Of a stretch of DNA of 64,000 nt, positions 12,905 through 25,300 are shown one piece after another (position 1 is the first letter of the stretch; each line of letters starts with the position of its first letter). The DNA is from Lepeophtheirus salmonis. Taxonomy: Eukaryota; Arthropoda; Copepoda; Siphonostomatoida; Caligidae. The translations under genes and the position numbers were made by a program. The stretch lies in the NCBI RefSeq assembly GCF_016086655.4, contig NC_052138.2, positions 31,321,403-31,385,402 of the forward strand, given 5' to 3'. The notes below the pieces were generated by a model that was not told the DNA's origin, did not search any database, and saw only the letters and a program-made list of their open reading frames with translations.

Positions 12905-13140
12905 GTTGAACTAAGAGTAGAATTGGAGATCGACATCGGATAAATTCTAGCAAATTTCCTTGTTTATATCCTTTCCTCCTTCCTCTCTTGTCACAACTGA
13001 TCTAATGAAACGTCATGCGTATTATTATTTCTCTCCTCTAAACACATTCATCAATTTGTCAGGGTTACCATGTTTATTTATTTTATTTCAACATTCCCAT
13101 TCTACCCTGGATTTTCATCATAGGGTATAACCATGTATTT
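12905..13140 (+). repeat. Dispersed repeat K, copy 3
   Basis: GAGTAGAATTGGAG, then CCTTTCCTCCTTCCTC, then CACAACTGATCTAATGAAAC, then TCAGGGTTACCATG. An inverted copy lies at about 42720-42850. Confidence 0.5.
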
Positions 13141-14274
13141 TTATTAACCTTGAGGGACTTAAATCAAATAAAGGTTCTAAACTATAGTTACAACTCGGAG
13201 CTATATTTACTCATCCAACAAATTTGAATACTAAGCCTACAAATGATTTAAATACGTCAATGAAATGTTGAGTAATATATGAAGTAAAAAATACTTTGGG
13301 TTTTTCTCCTTTTCTTCATGATTGTTCTTATGTTGAGAGAGCAAATTTATGTATTTACTGCGTCCGCCATGATAAGGACCGTTTTACATATGACGTCCTT
13401 ATTATTGATGCTTAAACAATCAAACTTTATAAGAATAAAAACCCAATTTTTAATTAAGATTGAGAAAAATAGAGAACTACTGCCGTTTGTAATTTTATCC
13501 ATTAAATTTATAATGATATATTTTCAACAATAATTTATCTTTTTTATTTGAAAGACTAAGATATTTTTTCTTTAATTATCCTTCTTTTCTGGTCCCTATA
13601 AAGTTTTTCTATTAACTTCACAAATTACATCATAATTGAAGGAGACCCCAAGTTGGGGGCCTTGAGTTGATTGATGTAATAAATAAATGAGACATATTTT
13701 CAATAAATCTTGAAAAAACTTTATATCACATTATATCAGAAATATACACTTTAATTGAATCCAACTTGATGTCAAAGAAAAAAGGTGATCTTTGAACTAC
13801 ATCAAATAATATAAAGTACTAAAAAAACCATATAAAATAACCAGATTTGTACAGTTAATTCTCTTTTTGATATTGATTGTCTACGAGTACACTATGTTAA
13901 TAAGAATGTAATTACATATTACAGTCTGATATATAATAAGTTAGACGTTTGAAAGATATATTTTTAATAGATGGTGAAGGTTAAGTCCTTTTATCTGTCA
14001 ATCCCATTTGGATATCCATTAACACAGCAAAAGTTCAGCCGTTTCCTTAATTTCAACTAAAAATAGGGTTTTATAAATAAAATTGTTTAAACTGCATAAA
14101 AAGCTCTATAGATGGACTGTACAATCTTTTGTTTATTTTATTTTTTTTACCTACTAAGGACTTTATAAGTAGTAAAATTGAATTGAAGCAATCGTGTAAC
14201 GAATCTCTTACGGGCTTATAAGATTTATTAAAACATTAATCAATTTATTATTATTATAAAACATGGTTATTTAG

Positions 14275-14515
14275 GCTTCATCCGAGATGGCCGACATTAA
14301 CAATCCTCACACCAGGGACTGTTTAACGTCCGGAACGACTTGTTTTGAGATGCACGGCGCTAGTATCACGGCAAAACTCAATAGGATTTCTCGGCAGAAA
14401 TTCCTACTTCTATTTTTTTAGTGTTAAAAATTAAAATCTTGTTGGGTTTTGAATGGATAGAGGGCGGCCTAGCTGCTATTCTTTTACATCTAACAGTCCG
14501 TATAGGGGAAGAGGG
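14275..14515 (-). repeat. Repeat J, single copy, reverse orientation
   Basis: Its reverse complement is collinear with 38420-38690: AGATGTAAAAGAATAGCAGC, then CTATCCATTCAAAACC, then AATAGAAGTAGGAATTT, then GATACTAGCGCCGTGCATC and CGGACGTTAAA. A 47-codon + strand frame after TTATTTAG (14280-14420) looks exon-like but lies wholly inside this repeat, so I do not call it a gene. Confidence 0.6.
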
Positions 14516-15783
14516 TCGGAAAATTATACATTTGTATCGTATTCAATGAATAAGAAGTGGCGTAGCAGTTTTATATAGGCCTAGGTCATTCTGAAGAAGA
14601 AGACAGTGTGTATCCATTATGAACAAAAAAAAAAAAAAGTGAAATATCATAATTTAAATATCAAATTACCTATATCTTAATTAAATCATTTCCTTCCTTA
14701 TCATTCATAAGTGATCATAAATAATAGATGGTAGAGAGAGAGAAGAAACACACCTTTTTATGGAACGAGTCAAATAAAAACCTACGCTAAGAGTGATAAA
14801 GGCAACAACCAGTTTGATCATGATAAAATTTCTACTTCTATTTGCAGTTTCTATGTACTATAAAAATTAGGCTGCCTCAAGTTAATATCTCCCTCCTTTC
14901 CCTCAAGATGACCTTTTCTGCTGATGAGGGGAATCAAAAAATATACTTTGACAAATTTTGATGTCTTTAAAGACATTTTTGGCGGTCATTTATATTTAAA
15001 AAAAAAAAGGGATTTAGGATCAGAAATGCCCTTTCCTTTTAATGTTCCTTTAATTGGTCAGATAGAGTTGCACTGATTAAGTATAAGTAAACATTTCCTT
15101 CTCTAGGAGCGATCGAGAAGCGAACCTACACTCATTGAGTTCAAGAGAATATTTTTTTCCGTAGGTTGTTGTCCTTTCATTATTCATTTTTAGGTCTATT
15201 GTGCCAATACCCCCAAAAATGATACTATGAGTCAGTTTCAGACATCTTAGACCTTTTTTGAGAATAATACAGGCAAATTTAATTCCTAAAAAATATATTC
15301 CTCACATAAACTGAATAGTAAAGAATATACAAACCATAATTTTTGAATCATAGCATCTTATTTAGAAAAAGTACAAGATGCTTAGAAATGACACATTTTC
15401 CTAAAGTAAAATACTCTGAACCAAACAAACAATTAGGTAATATGAGGAATGTAACTCAGAATCTTATAGTATATCTTGATTTCCCAAGAAAATAATAATA
15501 TTTTACAGAATATGGATACAATTTGACAATCAGATTGAATCAGTTATAGTCACCTTCAATATTATCTGCTGATATGTGTATCAAATCATTTTTCATGCGT
15601 TTTAAACCTATCTTTGACTAACATTCCCCAATTCAAGTTTCGTTATTCAGGCTAAAGGAAGCTCTCAGTTGGAACATATCCCATTGTTATTTCTAATATA
15701 TGGTTCAGCTACAGTCAAAATCAGACGAAACGAGAACGAGTTGAAAACGACTGAACAAGTAATAAACTCTTTACCCCTTAGAT
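14516..15783. other. Non-coding stretch
   Basis: AT-rich with homopolymer A runs (14624-14638, 14998-15008). Nothing recognised. Confidence 0.4.
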
Positions 15784-16295
15784 CAGGGATAGGTAATTGG
15801 CAGCCCAGGGGCGCATACGGCAATTGAAAATACTCAGTGTGGCCCGCACATGATGTATTTAAAATCCAACGAGAGAAACACCGATGATACTCTCTTTCCT
15901 TTAATGCTCATTGGGACCACAAAAATTGACATCTAATCCATTGTGAGCCAGCAGGCCAAACCACAGGTCTCTGATTAGGTTTAATTAATGTTGCCATTAT
16001 TGAGTGTGAGCAATTTGGACTAAGTTTTTTTTTTAAAGAAACTGTTTTATACGAAGGAATGAATATTCATTTTTGCAATTTTTTTAAAGCAAATGTTTTG
16101 TCATTGTTGCTTATTAAGGACATGTGAAAATGCATTTATATGAAAAAAAAATACTTCTATGTAGGTGCAATAAACATACATATAGATTTGTTCTTATTGA
16201 GAATCATTTGTACCGTTTCACATCAAGTTATTTGAAGTGATCCAATGATAGTGATTAAAATTGGCCCTCTTTATCATGGATATTGACAATCCCTG
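15784..16295 (+). mobile_element. Non-autonomous hAT element with intact 8-bp target duplication
   Basis: 512 bp. Ends are CAGGGATAGGTAATTGGC (left) and the complement of CAGGGATTGTCAATATCC (right). It is flanked on both sides by CCTTAGAT (15776-15783 and 16296-16303), a perfect 8-bp duplication as made by hAT transposases. The interior has GTGGCCCGCACATGATG-type sequence and no ORF. Confidence 0.8.
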
Positions 16296-17429
16296 CCTTA
16301 GATAAATAAAGTTTGAAGATATAATTAGTATAATCAAACAAAAGTAATTAATTATTGTTGCATGTATAAAATCCCAAGATTTTAAAACATTTATATAAAA
16401 ATCCTCCCCAACGTAACGTCAATATACCAAGATCTTGGGATAAATCCTTGCGTAAGAGGCATCAAACTTTTAACCAAAGTCAGTTGTTTGATTGTTCCAA
16501 CAGCAAGTACTAAGCCGAAAACGGGGAGGTCATATTTATGTATAATTTACCTACCTGTAATTCTCTTCACTTCAGAGTTTAAAAAAAAAAATATGATCAA
16601 TAAAAAAAGGTTTGAAAAAAAAGAACAATAGCAAAGATAAAATGGCAATTTCCTCTATTTGTATAAGAGTAAATAAAAACGTTGCAAAACAAAAGATATA
16701 TACATATAAGAGGGAAGCATGCAAAATAAAAGCAAGGTCAAAGACCCATCATCAACAAGGAATGACGATAAAAAATAAGAAGTACATTTGTCATGATATT
16801 TATATATTTTTCCCCCTTCAAATTTTAATCTCTTCTATCTCAAAAAGGTTTTTTTTCTTATTCTTAGATGTAGTAGTTCTTTTGACTATCTCCCTATATA
16901 TATATATATATATAAGTAATGTAAAAATTATCTCTCATTGACAGGCCCATTAACGTCTCCTCCCCTTCGTTAGTATTATATCAATCTACTTCAACAACAT
17001 GGTTGAACAAAGAAAGATGGACGCTGAATGTTTAAAGGTACAAAGTATTATTTATATTGGGGGGTTTACATAGTGGTTGTTGGGCTGTATGGTTGGATTA
17101 GTTGTAAGGGCTCAATTAAAGAGAAACCACACTGTACATCAGGAGAACAATAGAGCCATTACACACTTACAACTAATATAACAACGTACATACAATGAAT
17201 ATTGAAATGATTCAGAGTGGTGAATGAGCATTAAACATTTATTTGAATTACATTATCACTCAGTATGTATGTACAAAGTGAAAAAATATACAAGCAAACG
17301 CGTATATTGTATATACATATGTATGTAATCTCACATACATATCTTTGACGAAAAAACCCCAATATTTTGAACAAAGAAGACCACTTTTAAGAATAATCTC
17401 TGTAGGGATAAACGTAGTTACTAAGTAGT
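16296..17429. other. Mostly non-coding; one weak exon-like frame
   Basis: At 16945-17035, after TCTCTCATTGACAG, one frame reads PINVSSPSLVLYQSTSTTW and ends at a TAA; another frame has ATG at 17000 running to AAAG|GTACAA. The two exclude each other and neither has a partner. (TA)n at 16897-16914. Confidence 0.3.
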
Positions 17430-17595
17430 GTTGGGTTTCGGTCTGGAAATACTAGACCCTCAAAGACCCTTATGTTTTTTCGTGACCGTTAATTACATAC
17501 CTCGTAAATACATTTGATAGTGTTATCATTTTTGTAAGATCAAATTAACTAATTTAGTCCGGACCGATCTTGTAGTAAAATTCGTTCTACACACA
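17430..17595 (+). mobile_element. MITE-C, short copy
   Basis: Opens TAGTGTTGGGTTTCGGTCTG. It carries the block AAATTAACTAATTTAGTCCG and then TCTTGTAGTAAAATTCG, repeated in the larger copy 0.5 kb away at 18030-18080. Confidence 0.55.
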
Positions 17596-17956
17596 AATAA
17601 TAATAAAATAAAAAAATGGTCACCATTTTTTAAATATGTACACACTCAAATCTATGACTAATTCATACTACTACAATACATAAATAGAATCTCACATGTC
17701 TTGAGAAGGATTGATATTGCCTGAGAATGGGGAAATAATTAAATAATGGCCAATAAATCAAAGGAAGTAGAGAATAACTTCTCTTTCATACTTCTACGGT
17801 TGAATCTTCTTTGATAACTCTGCGAGATTTATATGAAAATTAACCATGCCTATTATAAGTATAAGTATAGGAGAAAAAAGAAGTTTAATGAAGAAGATAA
17901 AAAGTGAAAATGAATAATTATTTTTTGATATATGGTAGAATATCATGTACGTATTA

Positions 17957-18870
17957 GTGGTGAGACTCGGTCCGATCTTTAATGCTTATTATTTCGATAT
18001 TTTAGTCCAAAGAGTTGTAACTTTTGTTAGACCAAATTAACTAATTCGGTCCGGATCAATCTCGTAGTAAAATTCGATCTTTTTAAAAAAATAAGGTATG
18101 CCTTTTTTTCTCAGAAAACGGGTTGAAATTTTGGTCCGCGGTCTAGAGCGAAATATCCGTTCAGATTTGTATGAACGTTGTACACGTTGTGACTCATTCC
18201 GAGGTCAAATCTATATTCGGTTTGGTCCGGAATGATTTTTTTGTACGGATATTTACGTCCAGACCGAAATTCAAATCATATAGCAAAATCAGACCGTGGA
18301 CCAATATTTCATTGTCTAAAAAAACCGCACAAAGGTCATTTCAAGTGAAATCAATAAAAAAAAGGCATTTTTTAAAGTACAATCTTCGATTTTTTTCAAA
18401 TTTGACATTTATTTAAATATTTGTCAAAACTCTAAAATCCAAAATTTCAGCTTTTTTTGTTCTCCGGTTCAGAATTTAGAGGCTTCTAAAGTTTAGGCTT
18501 CGACGACAACTACCCTATTTTTAAATGGCTGTATTTGGAATTCTTTTGAAAATATCGATCTACTTTCAAAACCATTTAATTGATCATTGTTGTATTTTTT
18601 TATTGTATAAGCCAACAAACTGAGTTTTTAGCCATAAGATGACAAGGTCAATATTTGTCCCTAAAAAAATGAAACATGTCCATTTTCAATTTCACTCAAA
18701 TTTTTATTGATATTAACTTGTAAAATACCATAAACATATACAATAAATTTGGAGATGCATTCGATCCCACTTAAATACAACAGATGAAAATGTGTGCGTA
18801 GGTAGAGCAAATTTCAAATTGGACATGATTAGTTAAACCGGTCTTTCCAGACCGAAACCCATCACTAGTA
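17957..18870 (+). mobile_element. MITE-C, long copy
   Basis: Opens TTAGTGGTGAGACTCGGTCC and closes with TTTCCAGACCGAAACCCATC followed by ACTAGT. The ends are imperfect inverted repeats. The inner sequence is dense in GGTC/GACC motifs. An 81-codon + ORF at 18171-18416 is inside the element and has no family match that I recognise. Confidence 0.55.
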
Positions 18871-19641
18871 GGAATGTATATACTTGAAATCAAGATTTCA
18901 AAGCAGGGAGGCTTTTTGAATACTATATACCCTCAATGTTGTATGTATAGAGGCTTAATAATAATTATCGTTTTTAATTATACATCAGGTCTGACTATTG
19001 TTTAAAAGTTGATTATTAAATTACACACTGTTTATGAATCAAGTTTCAATTGAATAGAAAATACATAGAATAGTCGAGCATCCCTAGATTTCATTTCATT
19101 TCTCCCTATCATGAATGTGTGGTTAGCTTCATATGGTAACCATGGGAAGTAACATTTGATACTCTCTTGTGATCATTACTTATATGTATATGTTGTGTAC
19201 AAGTTGGAATTTTGTACAAGTTGAGACATAAAAATAGATGAAGAATTTAGAGTATTTGTGAAGTAGGAAACTGAAATATTCAATTGATGGTCCATATATC
19301 AATGGGGTTTAATTTATGACTATTGTTTGATGAAAATGAAAGTAGATGGCACATTATTTAGTTCAAATGTCCAATATAAATTTATTTGTAAATCCATTTT
19401 AATATATCAAAATGAAACGATAATATCAATGGTAATTAAAATCGTTGATGTTATATTTAGAATAAATCATTATCAGACAAATAAATTGTAAGTTGTACAA
19501 TCTGTTTGTACAAGTTGCAACTTGTACAACCCATATATATATGAAGAATTTAATAAAAAACTATTTCGTTTCTTATTAAGGCTGCATATATTATTATATG
19601 AATATGATAACATAACGATCATCTTCATTCAAATTCCCTAG
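18871..19641. other. Non-coding stretch with GTACAAGTTG repeats
   Basis: TTGTACAAGTTG-type units occur at about 19195-19230 and 19493-19530, each followed by ATGAAGAATTTA. The second unit includes a perfect 24-bp palindrome (19506-19529). Confidence 0.5.
19506..19529. repeat. Perfect 24-bp palindrome
   Basis: Two 12-base halves, TTGTACAAGTTG and its exact complement, with no spacer. Confidence 0.8.
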
Positions 19642-19757
19642 TACCACAAACAAAGCAAGCCCCCTTAGCTCCTGGTATGGGGTCAGTGTCAAGTCACACT
19701 CCACTTAAACGCCTCCATTGCGAACATGAAGTCACCTCTCCTTTAATTGATTCATAA
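19642..19757 (+). CDS. Candidate C-terminal exon, unknown gene
   Basis: After the pyrimidine-rich acceptor ATTCCCTAG (AG at 19640-19641) a frame entering with 2 nt of a split codon runs 37 codons to TAA at 19755-19757. It reads PQTKQAPLAPGMGSVSSHTP and then a segment ending VTSPLIDS. Its base composition is near 48% G+C in an AT-rich setting, and it is not repeated in the window. It would be a polar cytoplasmic-type tail. No partner exon was confirmed. A 14-codon ATG exon at 1834-1876 has a compatible phase, but that is not evidence of linkage. A chance ORF is possible. Confidence 0.35.
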
Positions 19758-20459
19758 TCATTCTAATAATTAACTAATCAGGTTTATTCAAATCTAAACT
19801 GAATAATAGGGATCCAGAGATCTCAATAGTAATTGATATAATTATTATTGTTAAAATATCAATCCACATCCATCTCATATGTGGAAAACCAACTCACCTA
19901 AGGCTTGGATAGTAAGGTAATCGATCAGTGCTTCAACACTTCTTTAAAAAGATCACAGTTTGGCTTAAAATAATTGGATTTATGAAGTATTAGTATGTAG
20001 ATTAACAGTAAAAAATTTGAGGACCCGTCCGCACTCTAGTACAAATGAAAACTAATTTTATTATATGAAAAAAAAAAGGGGATGAACCACGAAGCTCGCA
20101 TGGATTCCGCTCGCCTTCAAAACTGAGGGAGGGAGAGAGTATTTATTATTAGGGAAGAAGAAAGAAAAAAGGAAGGAAGATAGAAAGGGAAAGATTTTCT
20201 TCTCTCTCTCTCTCTTTCTATTTATGTATATATATAAATTGTTACATATTTTATTTTATTTTTCAATTTTTGTAATGTAAACTCAACCAAGCTGAAAGAT
20301 CCTATGCTTTTGAATTTTTCTTCAAGTTACTCCTCTTTAAAAAACATTAGAGTTCCCCTCCACGTAATTCCATGTTTATAATTATATATACTAGGGGTAG
20401 ATATCGGCATGAAATTTATAGCCGTCGACGAAGGGACAAATATTGCTGTAATAATATAA
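19758..20459. other. Non-coding stretch
   Basis: GA/CT-rich sequence at 20126-20216 including a (CT)n run near 20201-20214. Nothing else recognised. Confidence 0.4.
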
Positions 20460-20755
20460 ATGGTAACTTGCTAGGTTAATAGAAATACAAAGTTATACCA
20501 TAACGCGTGTACGACTGATGTTTGACTTACACCATGCTTTTTAATATTGACGTCATAGTGGTTGCGTATGTTGTCAAAATCTGTTTTTCTTGCCCAGGAG
20601 TCAGTACGATACATTAAACCGAAAATTCTAACAATAGTGACGTCGTAGAATATGATTGATTACGTATTTTGTCAAAATCTGCCTGTCTTGCCCAGCAGTC
20701 GGTACGATACATCAAATTGAAAATTGAAAAACAAACACAAGGTAACCTTGATTTG
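20460..20755 (+). mobile_element. MITE-D copy 2, near complete
   Basis: The left end is TAGGTTAATAGAAATACAAA and the right end closes with AACCTTGAT, its complement. It has TGACGTCA at 20548-20555, a mutated TGACGTCG at about 20638, and the sequence TCTTGCCCAGSAGTCRGTAC twice in direct repeat (about 20588 and 20687), so the inside is partly duplicated. Confidence 0.65.
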
Positions 20756-21464
20756 GATGCAATGACCTTATTTGGAAACTATCGTTGAACGCATGATTGA
20801 GGGTGGAAGGGTCCGACATTTCTGTGACAATTTTTATATAAAATGCAGAGGCTGTTGAAAACTACAGTTAAAAACGTTAAGCTATAAAAAAATAATTAAA
20901 AAGTAATTTCATTATAATTGAAAACGTTTATGGGTCATTTTGTAAAATAAACTTTTTGTTCCTCAGCCACAAATATATTAATCCATATACAACTTTGCAT
21001 AAATACAACGTAATGCTAAAAAAAATCAGGATAAGTCCAATTTTTGGACGTCATTTATTAAAAATTCACGGATCAAAAGATACAATTTTTTGAAATTTCC
21101 ATGGGTCAATTTTTCACCATCTTATTTGTCTATTATATTATATGGTTGGAAGAAGATATACATGGGGGCAACAATTCCAAGATCGTTGATGAAATTAAGA
21201 AAACGAATAACCTATATGAAGTTTATTGATATTTTTTATTAAATGTAGTTTCCCAATTTTGAATGGTAGTATTTCTTATAATATTAAATAAAGACCCATA
21301 AAAAAATAAATTACTTTAGGAAATAAAAATGCTATGAAATTAATAGCAAAATTGCCATTGTGCAGGTCACACATGTACTTAAGTCATCAAAAAATGGTGT
21401 TTTTTTTTGCTGAAACCGAGGAGATGCTGATACACGGATTGGATTCTATATATACGAGTATACA
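20756..21464. other. Non-coding stretch
   Basis: AT-rich, no ORF or repeat I can name. Confidence 0.35.
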
Positions 21465-21685
21465 TACAAATTTATACTGTATTTTGCTGTAAGTTTTTTC
21501 TACTTTTTCCCCCTTATTAGTGTTCTGAACGTTGATTGGTTGAATTCGAATTAGTTCTTGCTAAGCTGTGAGGGATTCACAAGAGTTATGCAACGATACT
21601 TGCATAGTTGGGAATGATTGGCTAACTAATACCGATTGATTTTGTCCCACTTTTTTCTGTTTTTCTTTTTTGGTTTCCTAAGGGG
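21465..21685 (+). mobile_element. MITE-E copy
   Basis: CTTATTAGTGTTCTGAACGT, then AGTTCTTGCTAAGCTGTGAG, then TTGGGAATGATTGGCTAACT, then a TTTTTTCTGTTTTTC end. Confidence 0.5.
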
Positions 21686-21699
21686 AAAGGTTACGAGAT

Positions 21700-22038
21700 A
21701 CACTAACGGTTATGGACGTCAAACACGTTAAAAATATGTCCAATTGATTTTGCAATGCGTCTCTTGATGGAAAATAATCCCTAATGAATATGTAGACAAA
21801 TAATATGCAATGACTTGTTGAGCCCAGACCCTGAGGTGCTCTCTCTCTCTCTGATCTCTCCCTTACAAAATATGTATGTGTGTAGGTTTTACCTACTACT
21901 ACCAGAAGAGCCTTTCCCCTCTCTCTTTTCCCTCCAAGCTGGAGAGAAATAACTCATAGTCATGTACTATCCTTACTGGTTCTCTATTTAGTCAGCTTTC
22001 TATTCCATATGAAGAAACATTAACAAATCCAGATAGAC
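21700..22038 (+). promoter_or_regulatory. 5' flank / 5' UTR of the MANSC gene
   Basis: No repeat was recognised in the last ~340 bases before the ATG. There is a short (CT)n run at about 21839-21853 and pyrimidine-rich sequence at 21906-21940. I see no clear TATA box, so the transcription start is not placed. The 5' UTR must include the TAA at 22021. Confidence 0.35.
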
Positions 22039-22377
22039 ATGCAAATCCTATATGTATTTTTAAACCTGTGCCTATATGCTGAATGTATGAAGGAGAAGGC
22101 ACATTACTTATCCCTTGACAACCAATCCAAGAAAGTATCCAAAAGGAGGATCATCAATAGCGGTCTTGGTAGAGGAGAGGATTTACTACTGGACCGCTTT
22201 GATCAAAATCACTGCATCAACAAATTCGAAACCAGCTCACAAACTGTCATCTTAGCCAAAGAGTCGCAAGATAATGGAGCCTTTTTTATAAATGAAACTG
22301 CGGCTTATAGCTACAAATCATGCTTCAAGAATTGTTGTGAGACCCTGGGTTGCAATACAGCTGTTTGGGATCAAAAC
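22039..22377 (+). CDS. MANSC gene exon 1 (signal peptide, first half of MANSC)
   Basis: ATG at 22039 follows an in-frame TAA at 22021-22023, so the start is not an internal Met. Residues 2-14 are hydrophobic but lack the usual basic n-region, so the signal peptide is short and only probable. A basic stretch (KKVSKRR, about 31-37) could be a processing site. The MANSC domain begins near Cys59 and includes the CFKNCCETLGCN cluster (Cys 95, 99, 100, 105) followed by the W-D-Q at the exon edge. The donor is AAC|GTAATT at 22378. Reading through would hit a stop four codons later, which is why the unspliced ORF stops at 117 residues. Confidence 0.85.
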
Positions 22378-25300
22378 GTAATTGGAAAATAGAATATTAA
22401 CTCATTAATTACCAAGCTATATTACGCATAATTATTTCCAGACCAATTTCTGTTACTTATTCGACTGTGGGTCTCGAGAAGATTTCAAATGTTATTTTGA
22501 TAGTCATAACATGTTTACGAGTGGACTCCTTCGAGTAGAGAGATCCGATTTGGATATGGAGTCAAGGGATTATCATCGAACTCATTTGCAGAGTTTGAAT
22601 CCTACAAGGGATCAGTACTCCATTCTGCAAGACGAGGAAGGGGAGGCGGTGAAGGAAGGTGAGATGGCATGTGATTCAATATGTATTTGAGGATTTTGTA
22701 TCTTCTAATATATTATGTAGGTATAGCCTAGGTGAAAAATGTATGTATAGGTACATTGACGGAAATAGCCTGAAAGAAATGAAATACCAAAGGAGTGAGA
22801 CATCCTCTTCTTCATTTGTTGTGTTATTTTCGCAGTGAATGCACTCAGATTGAATTTCATTTATAAGCAGTTTTTTATATTGTATAGTTTATTAGAAATA
22901 CGTATATTATGGATATATGTGGGGAAAAAAAACAAAAAAACTTTGTTTATTTTATAACACACTGACGACGTTACATATCATAGTTATTTTATAATAGACT
23001 TTACAAAGTGATTAAATAGCATATTCTCCCCTATTAGGTAGCTATAGACTATCGAACTAGCATAGCAGTAGGTGATATTCCAGTCGAAGAGGGGAGCAAA
23101 CTGTACGTTATATATGTAGGGACCACCTTATTATGTATAAATAACTTCCAACTTAAATATTATGAGGGTACAGACCTTGTAAACGGATACACTATCAAAG
23201 AAACAATAGACATTACACTTTAATCATCCATATATTATTATTATTATTCGTTTTTTCAGCTGAAAATAAGGATGAGAAGAGAGTCTACGTTAGAGCGGTT
23301 TGATTTTCAACTTTTTACGAATTTCGAGTAGTGCGGAAAAGTTATCATATGGTATTAAAATGTCCAATACAAAATCCTCACCTCGATCAAAATAAAAAAA
23401 CTCTAATTTATATACATATTTAGAATACATTTTTAGTCATTTTCCTTCAAGTAGTTTTAATAGACATATTTCTAGGCTATAGAAGGGTTTTTTTACTTAT
23501 TTATTTTTATATAAAATTGTCTTTTTGACCCTAAAACCAGACAAAAGTTAGGAAAATTTGATGATCCGCGTATAGTATGCATCATTTTTGTCCATTTTGA
23601 TAATGTAAATATCTCATTTTTATTGTGTTATTCTCTGTTTTTGCTTTAAAAAAACAACTTTATAAATATTGTTTATAGGTTAGAATAATGTCTATCATGA
23701 ATAATAAATGTAAAATAAGGATTAACGTTGTATTTTAATCTTTATTGATGAAGTAAATAACTTTTGTTTCTTTTCAAACTTTGAACTAGATGTTCTACCT
23801 AAAGAGAACATTGTGTGAAAATAAAATTTTGCATGTGTTATTTCCTAACCAAATTCCGACTTTTCCAAACCAGCCGCAATCGAAATTCAAAAAAAGTTGA
23901 AATACAAACCGTTGACTCTGCGTCCTATCTCTAATGTCAGAAAAATTGTAATATGTTTGACTGTCATTTATATGAATCGAACGCATGCTCAAATGATGTA
24001 TTTATTTTACATATTTGTTCCTAATTTTACGCACAATTTACTATTTCATTTACATGAAGCATATTTTATATTTTTGTCTGTATCCATATACTTATAGATA
24101 TCGGTTATATTCATTAAAAGGAACTAACCTGCTTCTATTACTACTACTCTTACTAGATTCGTGATAATTTAAAATTAGAATTAGTCCTTGACTCATTCCT
24201 TCTCGGTCGACAACAGCACGTAACAGTTGGACAGATATAAGAAATAATGCATGCAACATTTTCATTTGTTACTCGTTATATCTTAAATATAATAAATAAA
24301 TATTTCTCATGAGTTTTAGCAACATCTTTTTTTAGAAATAATTAAGTCTATATTTTGTCATAATGTATTTCCTTCTTTACTTTTAAGAAGCGTTCGTCAT
24401 AACTAATCTCAGCTCAGTGACAGGCATACTTATTAGTAAAGAACTCTAGGGAAAGAGTGGTCAGGCAAAAATAAACAATTCAATCTAAAACAGAGGGAGG
24501 AATATGTTCCTAACGTAGTCTCCCTTATTCCTCTCTTTTCACTAGGGGGAGGGGTACTCACTCCTTCACCCCCCACATCCATATGCTGCGTGCCTAGCTG
24601 GAGGAACATGTAGCAGCTTTTAATTTTAAGCCACTCAGAATTGAGAACTACTAAACCCTACCTTCTTTGCCTTGAGTGTTCACTCTTTGCTTAAAGTCCT
24701 ATACTTATTAGAAGTGTTGTGCCAGACCTTATTCAGGACTGAAGAGTACATTTCTGTCTCGGTCCTGGATCCTGTTCAGTCCTACATACTAGTCCTAAAA
24801 AGTTCGGTCCTTAATACGTCACTCAACTATATTTCTTCTTTTTTAATCAGCTCTAGTACTGACAGTCCGAACCCCTACAGTCTTATTAAGGAAGGGTCCC
24901 AAAGACTGATAGGACCGGTCTCAAAGACTGATATGACCGGTCAAAGACTGTTAGGACCGGTCCTAAGACTGGAATGGACCAAATTAATACGGACTGACAC
25001 AATACTAGTTATTAGTGATTATAGTTGAGACTCGGTCCAACACTGAATTTCCCCCTTGTTTTTTCCGTCTAGAAATTGAAACCATGGACCAAAGTTCAAT
25101 TACTAAACCCAAAATTTCATTTTCTTAAAAAAATAATGTAAAGAGAGAATTGGAAAGTACACCTTATTTTCCCTATGCCGATTCCAGAAAAAGTACCCGA
25201 TCCTTCTACTCACGATTCCTATAAGTGGTCCATGACTAATTATAACAGTCTCAGATTAATCCAGGATTTCCAGGCAAATCCTAGTACTATTCATTACTGT

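Noticed and set aside
14280..14420. 47-codon + strand frame after TTATTTAG, looks like an exon
   Set aside because: It lies inside repeat J, whose other copies at 38.2-38.7 kb do not keep the frame.
16612..16941. 109-codon + ORF
   Set aside because: Lys/Asn/Ile-rich translation of AT-rich DNA running into a (TA)n repeat; no splice or domain support.
24672..25028. 118-codon + ORF
   Set aside because: Created by the MITE-B repeat; other copies do not keep the frame.
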